Shown piece by piece: positions 61,261 to 64,000 of a stretch of 64,000 bases of DNA. The stretch lies in the NCBI RefSeq assembly GCF_021228795.1, contig NZ_CP089309.1, positions 4,213,501 to 4,277,500 on the forward strand, read 5' to 3'. The stretch comes from Thiocapsa bogorovii (GTDB taxonomy: Bacteria > Pseudomonadota > Gammaproteobacteria > Chromatiales > Chromatiaceae). The notes under the pieces were generated by a model. It ran no database searches and had not been told where the DNA came from. It was given only the letters and a program-made list of their open reading frames with translations. The position numbers and the translations under genes are program-made. How positions within the stretch are numbered: the stretch's first letter is position 1; each line of letters starts with the position of its first letter.

Positions 61261-61644
61261 ATGGCCGTAATCGAGCTCGACGGAACCAATTTCGAACAAA
61301 CGATCCAAGACAACGCTTTCGTCGTCGTGGACTTCTGGGCACCCTGGTGTGGTCCCTGCCGATCTTTCGCGCCTGTCTACGACAAGGTGTCCGAGGACCT
61401 GACCGATGTCGTCTTTGCCAAGATCAACACCGAGGAGCAACAAGAGATCGCGGCTCACTTCCAGATCCGGTCGATTCCTACACTCATGATCTTTCGCGAG
61501 CAGATCATCATCTTCTCGCAGCCGGGCGCGCTCCCGGAGAGCCAGTTTCGAGATCTCCTGGCCAAGGCCGGCGAGCTCGATATGGTCGAGGTCAAGCGCC
61601 AGATCGCAGAGCAAGCTCAGTCCCACGCATCCGGCAACGCGTAG
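61261..61644 (+). CDS. Thioredoxin
   Basis: The 127-residue cytoplasmic thioredoxin has the active site WAPWCGPCRSFAP (about residues 27-39) and cis-Pro in RSIPTLMIF, with no signal peptide. The C-terminal extension (about 20 residues: DMVEVKRQIAEQAQSHASGNA-like) beyond the normal thioredoxin end is unusual. It lacks the zinc N-domain of TrxC. It probably reduces disulfides in the cytosol; which housekeeping thioredoxin it represents is not known. A DUF1249 gene follows 107 bp downstream. Confidence 0.92.
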   Translation: MAVIELDGTNFEQTIQDNAFVVVDFWAPWCGPCRSFAPVYDKVSEDLTDVVFAKINTEEQQEIAAHFQIRSIPTLMIFREQIIIFSQPGALPESQFRDLLAKAGELDMVEVKRQIAEQAQSHASGNA

Positions 61645-61751
61645 CTCGATCGACACGCACCGTACGCTCGGTTTTGGTCTCGATGCTGCGCGCTTGCCAC
61701 CCCTGGGCGACTGCCTGCGTCCTCTCGGGTCGCCCCAACCTCGGGGCACTT

Positions 61752-62186
61752 ATGAGTCTCTGCGAAGAGAACTTCGCGCGCCTCTCCCGTTTGGTCCCGG
61801 ATCTGGCTGCGCGACCGTCCGGCGTCTACGGCTCGCGTTGCTCCGACGGGGTTGATCTGTATCTCGAGATCGTAGACCAAGCGCCCTTCACGACCATCCT
61901 TCGTCTCACCTATCTCTTCCCTGTTCAAGGGGTTACGCTCCCGGATCCGGATGCCCGCTTGAGGGTGTATCACGACGCCGGCCAGGTCGAGGTGATCGAC
62001 CTGCGCCAAACGGTCCTGCCGCTGCGAGCCGATTATCGTGCGCCGGCGCTCGCGGAGAAGTGGCAAGCGAATGTCTTCATCGGCAAATGGCTGGCGTATT
62101 GCCTGAAACAGGGACGAGCCTTCGGGCAGGAGCCGGTCACTCCCCCGACGTCGGCGTCCGGCGCACCGGTGACGCTCTGCCCTTAA
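61752..62186 (+). CDS. DUF1249 family protein
   Basis: The 144-residue protein matches DUF1249 (YqiB type): CEENFARLSRLVPDL near the start, LRLTYLFPVQGVTLPDPDARLRVYHDAGQVEV in the middle, and EKWQANVFIGKWLAYCLKQGR at the end. In enterobacteria the homologue sits by nudF and cpdA, but its function is unknown. The ATG at 61752 starts the conserved segment; an in-frame ATG at 61683 would add 23 residues. The C-terminal roughly 20 residues are low complexity. Confidence 0.85.
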   Translation: MSLCEENFARLSRLVPDLAARPSGVYGSRCSDGVDLYLEIVDQAPFTTILRLTYLFPVQGVTLPDPDARLRVYHDAGQVEVIDLRQTVLPLRADYRAPALAEKWQANVFIGKWLAYCLKQGRAFGQEPVTPPTSASGAPVTLCP

Positions 62187-62313
62187 CGCGCCGGTTGCCG
62201 GCGTGGGTCTGACCTCCGCTGGTTCCGAATCCATGCCGGCCGCGACCGCGGATTCTTCCCCTCGAACCCCATTAATCGACGACCGATCACGCGGTTGTGC
62301 ATTGAAATGTCGA

Positions 62314-62339
62314 AATTGTTGACTACTTAACTGGGGGAC
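62314..62339 (+). promoter_or_regulatory. Putative type 1 IscR binding site upstream of iscR
   Basis: ATTGTTGACTACTTAACTGGGGGAC-like sequence matches the E. coli type 1 IscR consensus at about 18 of 25 positions and contains a TTGACT -35-like hexamer, 60 bp before the iscR ATG. Autorepression by [2Fe-2S]-IscR is the expected consequence. Match made by eye. Confidence 0.55.
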
Positions 62340-62399
62340 ATTGGGCGCCGTCGCTCCGACCCGCGTGCCCATCGGCTCACTCACTCCAGGCATCCTACG

Positions 62400-62870
62400 A
62401 TGAGACTATCGACGAAAGGCAGATATGCGGTGACCGCTATGCTCGACCTCGCGCTGCATTCCGGCAGCGGCCCGGTGACGCTGGCGGACGTCTCGGTAAA
62501 TCAAGGGATCTCGTTGTCGTATCTCGAGCAACTCTTTGCCGCGCTGCGGAGCAAAAAACTCGTGCGGGGCGTGCGCGGCCCCGGAGGAGGCTACTATCTC
62601 GGGCGGTCCGCCGAGGAGATCTCGATCGCCGACATCATCTGTGCGGTGGACGAGTGGGTGGAGTTCACCCGATGCGGCGGCCGCGAGAACTGTCGCGACG
62701 GGCAGCGTTGCTTGACGCACCATCTTTGGGACCAGCTCAGCGACGAGATCTTCCGCTTTCTCCAAGACATCTCGCTGCAGGACTTGGTCGACCGCGGCCG
62801 CGGTCGGTCCGATTCGCCGAAGGTCGAGATCGAAACGCTCGAGGACGACGCCAAACGCCGCGCCGCCTGA
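62400..62870 (+). CDS. iscR: Fe-S cluster-responsive regulator IscR (Rrf2 family)
   Basis: The 156-residue Rrf2-type regulator has the N-terminal winged helix ([43 protein letters not shown]) and the [2Fe-2S] ligands in [13 protein letters not shown] with the IscR spacing C-x5-C-x5-C, followed by [13 protein letters not shown]. This matches IscR rather than NsrR or RsrR. A type 1 IscR site lies upstream. iscS, iscU and the rest do not follow directly; prmB comes next, an atypical arrangement unless the isc operon lies beyond the window. Confidence 0.9.
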   Translation: MRLSTKGRYAVTAMLDLALHSGSGPVTLADVSVNQGISLSYLEQLFAALRSKKLVRGVRGPGGGYYLGRSAEEISIADIICAVDEWVEFTRCGGRENCRDGQRCLTHHLWDQLSDEIFRFLQDISLQDLVDRGRGRSDSPKVEIETLEDDAKRRAA

Positions 62871-63013
62871 TTGCCGATTCGACTTGAGGCCCAGTGCCGA
62901 GGCTCTTGTCGGCCTCGCGTGGGCTGTCGACCGGCATCGGGGCTGAACAGGGGCTCGCGGTAGTGTTATCCTGCAGCGCTGGATTCACTGACGCGTTCTC
63001 CTCGATATCTCGT

Positions 63014-63940
63014 ATGGCCGAGCAGCCGGATGGTTTGATCACGATACAAGACTTTGTGCGGTGGGGGGCAAGCCGCTTCAACGCCGCCGGACTTTACTTC
63101 GGTCACGGGACCGACAACGCTCTCGACGAGGCCGCTCACCTGGTTCTCGGGACGTTGAGCTTGGAACCCGGACTCCCCGCCGGCTTTCGCGACTGCCGGT
63201 TGACGCCGGCCGAGCGGGTCCGGGTGTGCGAGATGCTCGAGCGACGCATCGAGGAGCGCATTCCGGCCGCCTACCTGACCGGGCGCACCTGGTTCGCCGG
63301 TCTCGAGATGAGTGTAACGCCGGATGTCCTGGTGCCGCGCTCGCCGATCGCCGAGCTGGTCGAGGCCGGATTCGAGCCCTGGATCGACGGCGAGATCGTC
63401 GGTCGCGTTCTTGATCTGTGCTGCGGTAGCGGCTGCATCGGCGTTGCCGCAGCCGTGCACCTGCCTGATGCAGACGTTGACCTCGTCGACATCTCGACCG
63501 AGGCACTCGATGTGACCCGACGCAACGTAGCACGCCACGGCGTCGACGACCGAGTGCGCGTGATTGCCTCCGATCTGTTCGCATCCCTTCCGAACGATCG
63601 CTACGACGTCATCGTCTCGAATCCGCCGTATATCTCACGCTCCGAGCTTGATTCCTTGCCGCTCGAGTACCGCAACGAGCCCGAGCTGGGACTCCTGGGG
63701 GGCGAAGACGGTCTTGATCTGGTGGTTCGGATCCTGGCGGATGCCGCCGGCCATTTGACCGACGAGGGGATACTGATCGTCGAGGTCGGCAGTGCGGCCC
63801 CCGAGCTGGAGCGCCGTTTGCCGAGCGTGCCCTTTACCTGGCTCGAGTTCGAGCGCGGCGGGGAGGGCGTCTTTCTGCTGACGCGCGAGCAGCTCGATCG
63901 GCATCAGCTCGAGCTGCTCGAAGAGGCCACCGCCCGATGA
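63014..63940 (+). CDS. prmB: Ribosomal protein L3 N5-glutamine methyltransferase PrmB
   Basis: The 308-residue HemK-family methyltransferase methylates a glutamine of L3. It has an N-terminal helical domain (QDFVRWGASRFNAAGLYFGHGTDNALDEA is the family start, in part), SAM motif VLDLCCGSGCIGVAAA, and the catalytic NPPY in VSNPPYISRSEL near residue 203. The GHGTDNA segment favours PrmB over PrmC. The ATG at 63014 starts the conserved region; the open frame to 62894 adds 40 residues. The TGA lies at 63938 and an ATGA overlap could begin another frame, but that sequence looks repetitive. Confidence 0.9.
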   Translation: MAEQPDGLITIQDFVRWGASRFNAAGLYFGHGTDNALDEAAHLVLGTLSLEPGLPAGFRDCRLTPAERVRVCEMLERRIEERIPAAYLTGRTWFAGLEMSVTPDVLVPRSPIAELVEAGFEPWIDGEIVGRVLDLCCGSGCIGVAAAVHLPDADVDLVDISTEALDVTRRNVARHGVDDRVRVIASDLFASLPNDRYDVIVSNPPYISRSELDSLPLEYRNEPELGLLGGEDGLDLVVRILADAAGHLTDEGILIVEVGSAAPELERRLPSVPFTWLEFERGGEGVFLLTREQLDRHQLELLEEATAR

Positions 63941-64000
63941 GGGTATTGAGGCGCATTAAAACGCCGTTAAGGATGGGAGCGACGCCTTCGGGCGCGAGGA
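63941..64000. repeat. Window-end REP-like sequence (GGGAGCGACGCCTTCGGGCGCGA)
   Basis: GCGACGCC-TTCG-GGCGCGA forms an imperfect stem preceded by TTAAGGATGG; this is the GGGAGCG-type repeat common in gammaproteobacteria. The element is cut by the end of the window and may carry on into the next gene. Confidence 0.4.

Noticed and set aside
63937-64000. Start of a new gene overlapping the prmB stop (ATGA)
   Set aside because: The encoded residues are low in character and the DNA resembles a REP sequence; too short to judge.

Overview
The window is about 64 kb of GC-rich gammaproteobacterial chromosome. Gene order and protein sequences (murJ-ribF-ileS-lspA, surE-pcm-nlpD-rpoS, ccoNO-Q-P with ccoGHIS, a periplasmic DsrE-like protein, GCTGATA tandem repeats) suggest a purple sulfur bacterium of the Chromatiaceae, perhaps Thiocapsa-like. 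No photosynthesis or rRNA/tRNA genes are present, so the taxon is an inference. About 57 genes are supported.

Layout. 1-3.8 kb (minus strand): a secreted protein cut by the window edge, a periplasmic thioredoxin-fold protein, the TrkH potassium transporter and a GT4 glycosyltransferase. 4.1-8.3 kb (plus): a tight five-gene operon of a DJ-1/PfpI protein, a gamma-glutamylcyclotransferase-like protein, an OsmC-like protein, a TRPM-type SLOG (LSDAT) protein and a large RyR-domain protein. This looks like a nucleotide-signal sensor wired to thiol/carbonyl stress enzymes and is the best candidate for an undescribed system. 8.3-19.2 kb (plus): a guanidine-nitrogen assimilation locus (ABC transporter, two DUF1989 proteins, a biotin 'urea' carboxylase and allophanate hydrolase). 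It is preceded by a near-consensus sigma-54 promoter and a guanidine-I (ykkC) riboswitch whose 3' end can be drawn as a Shine-Dalgarno switch. 19.5-26.7 kb: pyruvate phosphate dikinase, a DUF29 protein, a periplasmic DsrE-like protein, and a PhnD-like binding protein translationally coupled to a hybrid histidine kinase. 26.7-37.3 kb: an aspartoacylase-like protein plus RimK, then lspA, ileS, ribF and murJ, divergent rpsT (TTG start, clear terminator), and lgt. 37.6-42.1 kb: a truncated histidine kinase ending in a repeat, then an Smr/GH17-like/EEP-phosphatase cluster. 42.6-46.2 kb: surE-pcm-nlpD-rpoS. 46.5-55.6 kb: cbb3 oxidase structural genes followed by the ccoG/H/I/S assembly genes, with an extra 48-residue membrane peptide after ccoP. 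55.7-64 kb: gamma-carbonic anhydrase-like protein, phosphoglucomutase, htpG, adk, thioredoxin, a DUF1249 protein, iscR and prmB.

The intergenic DNA is rich in short repeats. Three 85-88 bp elements share perfect 12-bp terminal inverted repeats of the form yTAAAsyGCGkC, with the two ends of each copy co-varying. Two loci carry GCTGATA tandem arrays, one carries a ~130 bp inverted-repeat element, and four carry GTAGG-type REP-like palindromes. Several of these abut stop codons or ribosome-binding sites.
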